Source: Lepidurus packardi
Lineage: Eukaryota > Arthropoda > Branchiopoda > Notostraca > Triopsidae
Direction of reading: 5' to 3'
Length of the DNA stretch: 64,000 bases
NCBI GenBank assembly: GCA_023053545.1
Contig: JAKZAN010000243.1
Location: 1-64,000, forward strand
In this document: positions 1-13,300 of the stretch, one piece after another
Position numbering within the stretch: the first letter of the stretch is position 1
How the letters are laid out: the number at the start of each line of letters is the position of its first letter
Translations under genes and position numbers: made by a program
The notes under the pieces: model-generated
The model's database searches: none
Seen by the model: the letters and a program-made list of their open reading frames with translations, nothing else
What the model was told of the DNA's origin: nothing

Positions 1-960
1 AGTCAGTAATTCATGAATTAAGTCAGTTATTCATTAATTAAGTCAGTAATTCATTAATTGAATCAGCAATTCATTAATTAAGTAAGTAATTAATTAATTA
101 AGTCAGTAATTCATGAATTAAGTCAGTAATACATGAATTAAGTAAGTAATTCATGAATTAAGTCAGTAATTCATGAATTAGGTAAGTAATTCATGAATTA
201 AGTCAGGTAATTCATTAACTAAGTCAGTAATTCATGAATTAAGTCACTAATTCATGAATTGAGTAAGTTATTCATGAATTAAGTCCGTAATTCATGAATT
301 AAGTCAGAAATTCATGAATTAAGTCATTAATTCATGAATTAAAGTCAGTAATTCATGATTTAAGTCATGAATTCATGAATTAAGTCAGTAATTCATTAAT
401 TAAGTCAGTAATTTATGAATTAGGTCAGTTATTCATGAATTCAGTCAGTAATTCCTGAAGCAAGTCAGTAATTCATGAATTTACTCAGTAATTCATGAAT
501 TTACTCAATAAATCATGAATTAAGTCAGTAATTCATTAATTAAGTCAGTAATTCATTAATTAAGTCAGTAATTCATTAATTAAGTCAGTAATTCATTAAT
601 TACGTCAGTAATTCATTAATTAAGTCCGTAATTCATTAATTAAGTCTGTAATTCATGAATTAAGTCAGTAATACATGAATTATGTAAGTAATTCATTAAT
701 TAAGTCAGTAATTCATGAATTAAGTCAGTAGTTCATTAATTAAGTCCGGAATTCATTAATTAAGTCAGTAATTCATGAATTAAGTCTGTAATTATTTATC
801 TAAGTCCGTAATTCATTAATTAAGTCAGTAATTCATGAATTAAGTCAGTAATACATGAATTAAGTAAGTAATTCATGAATTAAGTCAGTAATTCATGAAT
901 TAGGTAAGTAATTCATGAATTAAATCAGTAATTCATTAATTATGTCAGTAATTCATTAAT

Positions 961-3900
961 TAAGTCAGTAATTCATGAATTAAGTCAGCAATTCATGAAT
1001 TAAGTCAGTAATTCATGTATTAAGTCACTAATTCATGAATTAAATCAGTAATTCATGTATTAAGTCAGTAATTCATGAATTAAGTCAGTAATTCATGAAT
1101 TAAGTCAATAATTCATGAATTAAGTCACTAATTCATGAATTAATTCAGTAATTCATTAATTAAGTCAGTAATTCATTAATTAAGTCAGTAATTCGTGAAT
1201 TAAGTCAGTATTTCATGAATTAATTCAGTAATTCCTGAATTAGGTCAGTAATAAATGAATTAAGTAAGTAATTCATGAATTAAGTCAGTAATTCATTAAC
1301 TAAGTCAGTAATTCATGAATCAAGTCAGTAATTCATGAATTTACTCAATAAATCATGAATTAAGTCAGTAATTCATTAATTAAGTCAGTAATTCAATAAT
1401 TAAGTCCGTAATTCATGAATTAAGTCAGAAATTCATGAATTAAGTCATTAATTCATGAATTAAGTCAGAAATTCATGAATTAAGTCAGTAACTCATGAAT
1501 TAAGTAAGTAATTCATGAATTAAGTCAGTAATTCATGATTAAGTCATGAATTCATTAATTAAGTCAGTAATTCATGAATTAAGTCAGTTATTCATTAATT
1601 AAGTCAGTAATTAATTAATTAAGTCAGTAATTCATGAATTAAGTCAGTAATACATGAATTAAGTAAGTAATTCATGAATTAAGTCAGTAATTCATGAATT
1701 AGGTAAGTAATTCATGAATTAAGTCAGTAATTCATTAACTAAGTCAGTAGTTCATGAATTAAGTCAGTAGTTTATGAATTAGGTCAGTAATTCATGAATT
1801 AAGTCTATAATTCATTAATTAAGTCAGTAATTCATGAATTAAGTCAGTAATACATGAATTAAGTAAGTAATTCATGAATTAAGTCAGTAATTCATTAGTT
1901 AAGTCAGCAATTATTTTATCTAAGTCAGTAATTCATGAATTAAGTCAGTAATTCATTAGTTAAGTCAGCAATTATTTTATCTAAGTCAGTAATTCATGAA
2001 TTAAGTCAGTAATTCATGAATTAAGTCAGTAATTCGTTAATTAAGTCAGTAATTCATGAATTAAGTCAGTAATTCATGAATTAAGTCAGTAATTCGTTAA
2101 TTAAGTCAGTAATTCATGAATTAAGTCAGTAATTCATGAATTAAGTCAGTAATTCATGAACTAAGTTATTAATTCATGAATTAAGTCAGTAATTCATGAA
2201 CTAAGTTAGTAATTCATGAATTAAGTCAGTAATTCGTTAATTAAGTCAGTAATTCATGAATTAAGTCAGTAGTTCATGAATTAAGTCAGTAATTCATGAA
2301 TTAAGTCAGTAATTTATGAATTAAGTCAGTAATTCATGAATTAAGTCAGTCATTCCTGAATTAAATCAGTAATTCATGTATTAAGTCAGTAATTCATGAA
2401 TTAAGTCAGTAATTCATGAATTAAGTCAATAATTCATGAAATAAGTCACTAATTCATGAACTAATTCAGTAATTCATTAATTAAGTCAGTAATTCATTAA
2501 TTAAGTCAGTAATTCGTGAATTAAGTCAGTAATTCATGAATTAAGTCAGTAATTCCTGAATTAGGTCAGTAATACATGAATTAAGTAAGTAATTCATGAA
2601 TTTACTCAATAAATCATGAATTAAGTCAGTAATTCATTAATTAAGTCAGTAATTCATGAATTAAGTCAGCAATTCATGAATTAAGTCAGTAATTCATGTA
2701 TTAAGTCACTAATTCATGAATTAAATCAGTAATTCATGTATTAAGTCAGTAATTCATGAATTAAGTCAGTAATTCATGAATTAAGTCAATAATTCATGAA
2801 TTAAGTCACTAATTCATGAATTAATTCAGTAATTCATTAATTAAGTCAGTAATTCATTAATTAAGTCAGTAATTCGTGAATTAAGTCAGTATTTCATGAA
2901 TTAATTCAGTAATTCCTGAATTAGGTCAGTAATAAATGAATTAAGTAAGTAATTCATGAATTAAGTCAGTAATTCATTAACTAAGTCAGTAATTCATGAA
3001 TCAAGTCAGTAATTCATGAATTTACTCAATAAATCATGAATTAAGTCAGTAATTCATTAATTAAGTCAGTAATTCAATAATTAAGTCCGTAATTCATGAA
3101 TAAAGTCAGAAATTCATGAATTAAGTCATTAATTCATGAATTAAGTCATTAATTCATGAATTAAGTCAGAAATTCATGAATTAAGTCAGTAACTCATGAA
3201 TTAAGTAAGTAATTCATGAATTAAGTCAGTAATTCATGATTAAGTCATGAATTCATTAATTAAGTCAGTAATTCATGAATTAAGTCAGTTATTCATTAAT
3301 TAAGTCAGTAATTAATTAATTAAGTCAGTAATTCATGAATTAAGTCAGTAATACATGAATTAAGTAAGTAATTCATGAATTAAGTCAGTAATTCATGAAT
3401 TAGGTAAGTAATTCATGAATTAAGTCAGTAATTCATTAACTAAGTCAGTAGTTCATGAATTAAGTCAGTAGTTTATGAATTAGGTCAGTAATTCATGAAT
3501 TAAGTCTATAATTCATTAATTAAGTCAGTAATTCATGAATTAAGTCAGTAATACATGAATTAAGTAAGTAATTCATGAATTAAGTCAGTAATTCATTAGT
3601 TAAGTCAGCAATTATTTTATCTAAGTCAGTAATTCATGAATTAAGTCAGTAATTCATGAATTAAGTCAGTAATTCGTTAATTAAGTCAGTAATTCATGAA
3701 TTAAGTCAGTAATTCATGAATTAAGTCAGTAATTCGTTAATTAAGTCAGTAATTCATGAATTAAGTCAGTAATTCATGAACTAAGTTATTAATTCATGAA
3801 TTAAGTCAGTAATTCATGAACTAAGTTAGTAATTCATGAATTAAGTCAGTAATTCGTTAATTAAGTCAGTAATTCATGAATTAAGTCAGTAGTTCATGAA

Positions 3901-4100
3901 TTAAGTCAGTAATTCATGAATTAAGTCAGTAATTTATGAATTAAGTCAGTAATTCATGAATTAAGTCAGTCATTCATGAATTAAATCAGTAATTCATGTA
4001 TTAAGTCAGTAATTCATGAATTAAGTCAGTAATTCATGAATTAAGTCAATAATTCATGAATTAAGTCACTAATTCATGAACTAATTCAGTAATTCATTAA
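961..4100 (+). repeat. Higher-order repeat: unit of about 1.68-1.70 kb
   Basis: Variant order from about 961 (TAAATCAGTAATTCATGTAT units, AATAAATG, TTTACTCAATAAATC, CATGATTAAGTCATGAATTC, AATTATTTTATC) recurs from about 2641. The offset is about 1680 bp in the first part and about 1701 bp at the CATGATTAAGTC marker (1531 and 3232), so a few units or bases have been gained. The edges are approximate. Confidence 0.75.
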
Positions 4101-4580
4101 TTAAGTCAGTAATTCATTAATTAAGTCAGTAATTCGTGAATTAAGTCAGTAATTCATGAATTAAGTCAGTAATTCCTGAATTAGGTCAGTAATACATGAA
4201 TTAAGTAAGTAATTCATGAATTTACTCAATAAATCATGAATTAAGTCAGTAATTCATTAATTAAGTCAGTAATTCAATAATTAAGTCCGTAATTCATGAA
4301 TTAAGTCAGAAATTCATGAATTAAGTCAGTAACTCATGAATTAAGTAAGTAATTCATGAATTAAGTCAGTAATTCATGATTAAGTCATGAATTCATTAAT
4401 TAAGTCAGTAATTCATGAATTAAGTCAGTTATTCATTAATTAAGTCAGTAATTCATTAATTGAATCAGCAATTCATTAATTAAGTAAGTAATTAATTAAT
4501 TAAGTCAGTAATTCATGAATTAAGTCAGTAATACATGAATTAAGTAAGTAATTCATGAATTAAGTCAGTAATTCATGAAT

Positions 4581-7300
4581 TAGGTAAGTAATTCATGAAT
4601 TAAGTCAGTAATTCATTAACTAAGTCAGTAATTCATGAATTAAGTCACTAATTCATGAATTGAGTAAGTTATTCATGAATTAAGTCCGTAATTCATGAAT
4701 TAAGTCAGAAATTCATGAATTAAGTCATTAATTCATGAATAAAGTCAGTAATTCATGATTTAAGTCATGAATTCATGAATTAAGTCAGTAATTCATTAAT
4801 TAAGTCAGTAATTTATGAATTAGGTCAGTTATTCATGAATTCAGTCAGTAATTCCTGAAGCAAGTCAGTAATTCATGAATTTACTCAGTAATTCATGAAT
4901 TTACTCAATAAATCATGAATTAAGTCAGTAATTCATTAATTAAGTCAGTAATTCATTAATTAAGTCAGTAATTCATTAATTAAGTCAGTAATTCATTAAT
5001 TACGTCAGTAATTCATTAATTAAGTCCGTAATTCATTAATTAAGTCTGTAATTCATGAATTAAGTCAGTAATACATGAATTATGTAAGTAATTCATTAAT
5101 TAAGTCAGTAATTCATGAATTAAGTCAGTAGTTCATTAATTAAGTCCGGAATTCATTAATTAAGTCAGTAATTCATGAATTAAGTCTGTAATTATTTATC
5201 TAAGTCCGTAATTCATTAATTAAGTCAGTAATTCATGAATTAAGTCAGTAATACATGAATTAAGTAAGTAATTCATGAATTAAGTCAGTAATTCATGAAT
5301 TAGGTAAGTAATTCATGAATTAAATCAGTAATTCATTAATTATGTCAGTAATTCATTAATTAAGTCAGTAATTCATGAATTAAGTCAGCAATTCATGAAT
5401 TAAGTCAGTAATTCATGTATTAAGTCACTAATTCATGAATTAAATCAGTAATTCATGTATTAAGTCAGTAATTCATGAATTAAGTCAGTAATTCATGAAT
5501 TAAGTCAATAATTCATGAATTAAGTCACTAATTCATGAATTAATTCAGTAATTCATTAATTAAGTCAGTAATTCATTAATTAAGTCAGTAATTCGTGAAT
5601 TAAGTCAGTATTTCATGAATTAATTCAGTAATTCCTGAATTAGGTCAGTAATAAATGAATTAAGTAAGTAATTCATGAATTAAGTCAGTAATTCATTAAC
5701 TAAGTCAGTAATTCATGAATCAAGTCAGTAATTCATGAATTTACTCAATAAATCATGAATTAAGTCAGTAATTCATTAATTAAGTCAGTAATTCAATAAT
5801 TAAGTCCGTAATTCATGAATTAAGTCAGAAATTCATGAATTAAGTCATTAATTCATGAATTAAGTCAGAAATTCATGAATTAAGTCAGTAACTCATGAAT
5901 TAAGTAAGTAATTCATGAATTAAGTCAGTAATTCATGAATTAGGTAAGTAATTCATGAATTAAGTCAGTAATTCATTAACTAAGTCAGTAATTCATGAAT
6001 TAAGTCACTAATTCATGAATTGAGTAAGTTATTCATGAATTAAGTCCGTAATTCATGAATTAAGTCAGAAATTCATGAATTAAGTCATTAATTCATGAAT
6101 AAAGTCAGTAATTCATGATTTAAGTCATGAATTCATGAATTAAGTCAGTAATTCATTAATTAAGTCAGTAATTTATGAATTAGGTCAGTTATTCATGAAT
6201 TCAGTCAGTAATTCCTGAAGCAAGTCAGTAATTCATGAATTTACTCAGTAATTCATGAATTTACTCAATAAATCATGAATTAAGTCAGTAATTCATTAAT
6301 TAAGTCAGTAATTCATTAATTAAGTCAGTAATTCATTAATTAAGTCAGTAATTCATTAATTACGTCAGTAATTCATTAATTAAGTCCGTAATTCATTAAT
6401 TAAGTCTGTAATTCATGAATTAAGTCAGTAATACATGAATTATGTAAGTAATTCATTAATTAAGTCAGTAATTCATGAATTAAGTCAGTAGTTCATTAAT
6501 TAAGTCCGGAATTCATTAATTAAGTCAGTAATTCATGAATTAAGTCTGTAATTATTTATCTAAGTCCGTAATTCATTAATTAAGTCAGTAATTCATGAAT
6601 TAAGTCAGTAATACATGAATTAAGTAAGTAATTCATGAATTAAGTCAGTAATTCATGAATTAGGTAAGTAATTCATGAATTAAATCAGTAATTCATTAAT
6701 TATGTCAGTAATTCATTAATTAAGTCAGTAATTCATGAATTAAGTCAGCAATTCATGAATTAAGTCAGTAATTCATGTATTAAGTCACTAATTCATGAAT
6801 TAAATCAGTAATTCATGTATTAAGTCAGTAATTCATGAATTAAGTCAGTAATTCATGAATTAAGTCAATAATTCATGAATTAAGTCACTAATTCATGAAT
6901 TAATTCAGTAATTCATTAATTAAGTCAGTAATTCATTAATTAAGTCAGTAATTCGTGAATTAAGTCAGTATTTCATGAATTAATTCAGTAATTCCTGAAT
7001 TAGGTCAGTAATAAATGAATTAAGTAAGTAATTCATGAATTAAGTCAGTAATTCATTAACTAAGTCAGTAATTCATGAATCAAGTCAGTAATTCATGAAT
7101 TTACTCAATAAATCATGAATTAAGTCAGTAATTCATTAATTAAGTCAGTAATTCAATAATTAAGTCCGTAATTCATGAATTAAGTCAGAAATTCATGAAT
7201 TAAGTCATTAATTCATGAATTAAGTCAGAAATTCATGAATTAAGTCAGTAACTCATGAATTAAGTAAGTAATTCATGAATTAAGTCAGTAATTCATGATT
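4581..7300 (+). repeat. Higher-order repeat: two tandem 1360-bp units
   Basis: The series of variant units at 4581-5940 is repeated in the same order at 5941-7300, an offset of 1360 bp or 68 monomers. Rare variants line up, such as AATTCCTGAAGCAAGTCAG, the doubled TTTACTCA units and the AATTATTTATCT unit. A further partial copy of the same series lies at about 1-1540, offset about 4400 bp from 4403-5940 with a few one-base indels. The repeat was read by eye from diagnostic variants, so the edges are approximate. Confidence 0.85.
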
Positions 7301-10300
7301 AAGTCATGAATTCATTAATTAAGTCAGTAATTCATGAATTAAGTCAGTTATTCATTAATTAAGTCAGTAATTCATTAATTAAATCAGCAATTCATTAATT
7401 AAGTAAGTAATTAATTAATTAAGTCAATAATTCATGAATTAAGTCACTAATTCATGAATTAATTCAGTAATTCATTAATTAAGTCAGTAATTCATTAATT
7501 AAGTCAGTAATTCGTGAATTAAGTCAGTAATTCATGAATTAAGTCAGTAATTCCTGAATTAGGTCAGTAATACATGAATTAAGTAAGTAATTCATGAATT
7601 AAGTCAGTAATTCATTAACTAAGTCAGTAATTCATGAATCAAGTCAGTAATTCATGAATTTACTCAATAAATCATGAATTAAGTCAGTAATTCATTAATT
7701 AAGTCAGTAATTCAATAATTAAGTCCGTAATTCATGAATTAAGTCAGAAATTCATGAATTAAGTCAGTAACTCATGAATTAAGTCAGTAATTCATGATTA
7801 AGTCATGAATTCATTAATTAAGTCAGTAATTCATGAATTAAGTCAGTAGTTCATTAATTAAGTCCGTAATTCATTAATTAAGTCAGTAATTCCTGAATTA
7901 AGTCAGTAATACATGAATTAAGTAAGTAATTCATGAATTAAGTCAGTAATTCATGAATTAGGTAAGTAATTCATGAATTAAATCAGTAATTCATGAATTA
8001 TGTCAGAAATTCATTAATTAAGTCAGTAATTCATGAATTAAGTCAGCAATTTATGAATTAAGTCAGTAATTCATGTATTAAGTCAGTCATTCATGAATTA
8101 AATCAGTAATTCATGTATTAAGTCAGTAATTCATGAATTAAGTCAGTAATTCATGAATTAAGTCAATAATTCATGAATTAAGTCACTAATTCATGAATTA
8201 ATTCAGTAATTCATTAATTAAGTCAGTAATTCATTAATTAAGTCAGTAATTCGTGAATTAAGTCAGTAATTCATGAATTAAGTCAGTAATTCCTGAATTA
8301 GGTCAGTAATACATGAATTAAGTAAGTAATTCATGAATTAAGTCAGTAATTCATTAACTAAGTCAGTAATTCATGAATCAAGTCAGTAATTCATGAATTT
8401 ACTCAATAAATCATGAATTAAGTCAGTAATTCATTAATTAAGTCAGTAATTCAATAATTAAGTCCGTAATTCATGAATTAAGTCAGAAATTCATGAATTA
8501 AGTCAGTAACTCATGAATTAAGTCAGTAATTCATGATTAAGTCATGAATTCATTAATTAAGTCAGTAATTCATGAATTAAGTCAGTAATTCATTAATTAA
8601 GTCAGTAATTCATTAATTAAATCAGCAATTCATTAATTAAGTAAGTAATTAATTAATTAAGTCAGTAATTCATGAATTAAGTCAGTAATACATGAATTAA
8701 GTAAGTAATTCATGAATTAAGTCAGTAATTCATGAATTAGGTAAGTAATTCATGAATTAAGTCACTAATTCATTAACTAAGTCAGTAATTCATGAATTAA
8801 GTCAGTAATTCATGAATTAAGTAAGTTATTCATGAATTAAGTCCGTAATTCATGAATTAAGTCATGAATTCATGAATTAAGTCAGTAATTCATTAATTAA
8901 GTCAGTAATTTATGAATTAGGTCAGTTATTCATGAAATAAGTCAGTAATTCATTAATTAAGTCAGTAATTCATTAATTAAGTCAGTAATTCATTAATTAA
9001 GTCAGTAATTCATTAATTACGTCAGTAATTCATTAATTAAGTCCGTAATTCATTAAATAAGTCTGTAATTCATGAATTAAGTCAGTAATACATGAATTAA
9101 GTCAGTAATACATGAATTATGTAAGTAATTCATTAATTAAGTCAGTAGTTCATTAATTAAGTCCGGAATTCATTAATTAAGTCAGTAATTCATGAATTAA
9201 GTCTGTAATTATTTATCTAAGTCCGTAATTCATTAATTAAGTCAGTAATTCATGAATTAAGTCAGTAATACATGAATTAAGTAAGTAATTCATGAATTAA
9301 GTCAGTAATTCATGAATTAGGTAAGTAATTCATGAATTAAATCAGTAATTCATGAATTATGTCAGTAATTCATGAATTAAGTCAGTAATACATGAATTAA
9401 GTAAGTAATTCATGAATTAAGTCAGTAATTCATGAATTAGGTAAGTAATTCATGAATTAAATCAGTAATTCATGAATTATGTCAGTAATTCATGAATTAA
9501 GTCAGTAATTCATTAATTAAGTCAGTAATTCATGAATTAAGTCAGCAATTCATGAATTAAGTCAGTAATTCATGTATTAAGTCAGTAATTCATGAATTAA
9601 ATCAGTAATTCATGTATTAAGTCAGTAATTCATGAATTAAGTCAGTAATTCATGAATTAAGTCAATAATTCATGAATTAAGTCACTAATTCATGAATTAA
9701 TTCAGTAATTCATTAATTAAGTCAGTAATTCATTAATTAAGTCAGTAATTCGTGAATTAAGTCAGTAATTCATGAATTAAGTCAGTAATTCCTGAATTAG
9801 GTCAGTAATACATGAATTAAGTAAGTAATTCATGAATTAAGTCAGTAATTCATTAACTAAGTCAGTAATTCATGAATCAAGTCAGTAATTCATGAATTTA
9901 CTCAATAAATCATGAATTAAGTCAGTAATTCATTAATTAAGTCAGTAATTCAATAATTAAGTCCGTAATTCATGAATTAAGTCAGAAATTCATGAATTAA
10001 GTCATTAATTCATGAATTAAGTCAGAAATTCATGAATTAAGTCAGTAGCTCATGAATTAAGTAAGTAATTCATGAATTAAGTCAGTTATTCATTAATTAA
10101 GTCAGTAATTCATTAATTAAATCAGCAATTCATTAATTAAGTAAGTAAGTAATTAATTAAGTCAGTAATTCATGAATTAAGTCAGTAATACATGAATTAA
10201 GTAAGTAATTCATGAATTAAGTCAGTAATTCATGAATTAGGTCAGTAATTCATGAATTAAGTCAGTAATTCATTAACTAAGTCAGTAATTCATGAATTAA

Positions 10301-13300
10301 GTCAGTAGTTTATGAATTAGGTCAGTAATTCATGAATTAAGTCAGTAATTCATTAATTAAGTCAGTAATTCATGAATTAAGTCAGTAATACATGAATTAA
10401 GTAAGTAATTCATGAATTAAGTCAGTAATTCATTAGTTAAGTCAGCAATTATTTTATCTAAGTCAGTAATTCATGAATTAAGTCAGTAATTCGTGAATTA
10501 AGTCAGTTATTCATGAATTAAGTCAGTAATTCCGGAATTAGGTTAGTAATTCATGAATTAAGTCAGTAATTCATGAATTAAGTCAGTAATTTATGAATTA
10601 GGTCAGTAATTCATGAATTCAGTCAGTAATTCATGAACCAAGTCAGTAATTCATGAATTTACACAATAAATCATGAATTAAGTCAGTAATTCATTAATTA
10701 AGTCAGTAATTTATGAATTAGGTCAGTAATTCATGAATTCAGTCAGTAATTCATGAACCAAGTCAGTAATTCATGAATTTACTCAATAAATCATGAATTA
10801 AGTCAGTAATTCATTAATTAAGTCAGTAATTTATGAATTAGGTCAGTAATTCATGAATTCAGTCAGTAATTCATGAACCAAGTCAGTAATTCATGAATTT
10901 ACTCAATAAATCATGAATTAAGTCAGTAATTCATTAATTAAGTCAGTAATTCATTAATTAAGTCAGTAATTCATTAATTAAGTCAGTAATTCATTAATTA
11001 CGTCAGTAATTCATTAATTAAGTCCGTAATTCATTAATTAAGTCTGTAATTCATGAATTAAGTCAGTAGTTCATTATGTAAGTATGGAATTCATTAATTT
11101 AGTCAGTAATTCATGAATTAAGTCTGTAATTATTTATCTAAGTCCGTAATTCATTAATTAAGTCAGTAATTCATGAATTAAGTCAGTAATACATGAATTA
11201 AGTAAGGAATTCATGAATTAAGTCAGTAATACATGAATTAAGTAAGGAATTCATGAATTAAGTCAGTAATTCATTATTTAAGTCAGTAATTCATTAATTA
11301 AGTCATTAATTCATTAATTAAGTCATTAATTCATGAATTAAGTCAGTAATTCATGAATTAAGTCACAAATTCATGAATTAATTCAGTAATTCATTAACTA
11401 AGTCAGTACTTCATTAATTAAGTCAGTAATTCGTGAATTCGGCCAGTAATTCATGAATTAGGTAAGTAATTCATGAATTAAATCAGTAATTCATGAATTA
11501 TGTCAGTAATTCATTAATTAAGTCAGTAATTCATGAATTAAGTCAGCAATTCATGAATTAAGTCAGTAATTCATTATTTAAGTCAGTAATTCATTAATTA
11601 AGTCATTAATTCATTAATTAAGTCATTAATTCATGAATTAAGTCAGTAATTCATGAATTAAGTCACAAATTCATGAATTAATTCAGTAATTCATTAACTA
11701 AGTCAGTACTTCATTAATTAAGTCAGTAATTCGTGAATTCGGCCAGTAATTCATGAATTAGGTAAGTAATTCATGAATTAAATCAGTAATTCATGAATTA
11801 TGTCAGTAATTCATTAATTAAGTCAGTAATTCATGAATTAAGTCAGCAATTCATGAATTAAGTCAGTAATTCATGTATTAAGTCAGTAATTCTTGAATTA
11901 AATCAGTAATTCATGTATTAAGTCAGTAATTCATGAATTAAGTCAGTAATTCATGAATTAAGTCAGTAATTCATGAATTAAGTCACTAATTCATGAATTA
12001 ATTCAGTAATTCATGAATTAAGTCAGTAATTCATTAATTAAGTCAGTAATTCGTAAATTAAGTCAGTAATTCATGAATTAAGTCAGTAATTCCTGAATTA
12101 GGTCAGTAATACATGAATTAAGTAAGTAATTCATGAATTAAGTCAGTAATTCATTAACTAAGTCAGTAATTCATGAACCAAGTCAGTAATTCATGAATTT
12201 ACTCAATAAATCATGAATTAAGTCAGTAATTCATTAATTAAGTCAGTAATTCAATAATTAAGTCCGTAATTCATGAATTAAGTCAGAAATTCATGAATTA
12301 AGTCATTAATTCATGAATTAAGTCAGAAATTCATGAATTAAGTCAGTAACTCATGAATTAAGTAAGTAATTCATGAATTAAGTCAGTAATTCATGGATTA
12401 AGTCATGAATTCATTAATTAAGTTAGTAATTCATGAATTAAGTCAGTTATTCATTAATTAAGTCAGTAATTCATTAATTAAATCAGCAATTCATTAATTA
12501 AGTAAGTAATTAATTAATTAAGTCAGTAATTCATTAATTAAGTCAGGAATTCATGAATTAAGTCAGTAATTCATTAATTAAGTCAGGAATTCATGAATTA
12601 AGTCAGTAATTCATGAATTAATTCAGTAATTCAGTAATTAAGTCAGTAATTCATGAATTAATTCAGTAATTCATTAATTAAGTCAGTAATTCATTAATTA
12701 AGTCAGTAATTCATGAATTAAGTCAGTAATTCATGAATTAGGTCAGTAATACATGAATTAAGTAAGCAATTCATGAATTAAGCCAGTAATTCATTAATTA
12801 AGTCAGTAATTCATGAATTAAGTCAGTAATTCATGAATTAGGCCAGTAATACATGAATTAAGTAAGCAATTCGTGAATTAAGCCAGTAATTCATTAACTA
12901 AGTCAGTAATTCATGAATTAAGTCAGTAATTTATGAATTAGGTCAGTAATTCATGAATTCAGTCAGTAATTCATGAATCAAGTCAGTAATTCATGAATTT
13001 AATCAATAAATCATGAATTAAGTCAGTAATTCATTATTTAAGTCAGTAATTCATTAATTAAGTCATTAATTCATTAATTACGTCAGTAATTCATTAATTA
13101 AGTCCGTAATTCATTAATTAAGTCAGTAATTCATGAATTAAGTCAGTAATACATGAATTAAGTAAGTAATTCATTAATTAAGTCAGTAATTCATGAATTA
13201 AGTCAGTAGTTCATTATTTAAGTCCCTAATTCATTAATTAAGTCAGTAATTCATGAATTAAGTCTGTAATTATTTATCTAAGTCAGTAATTCATTAATTA

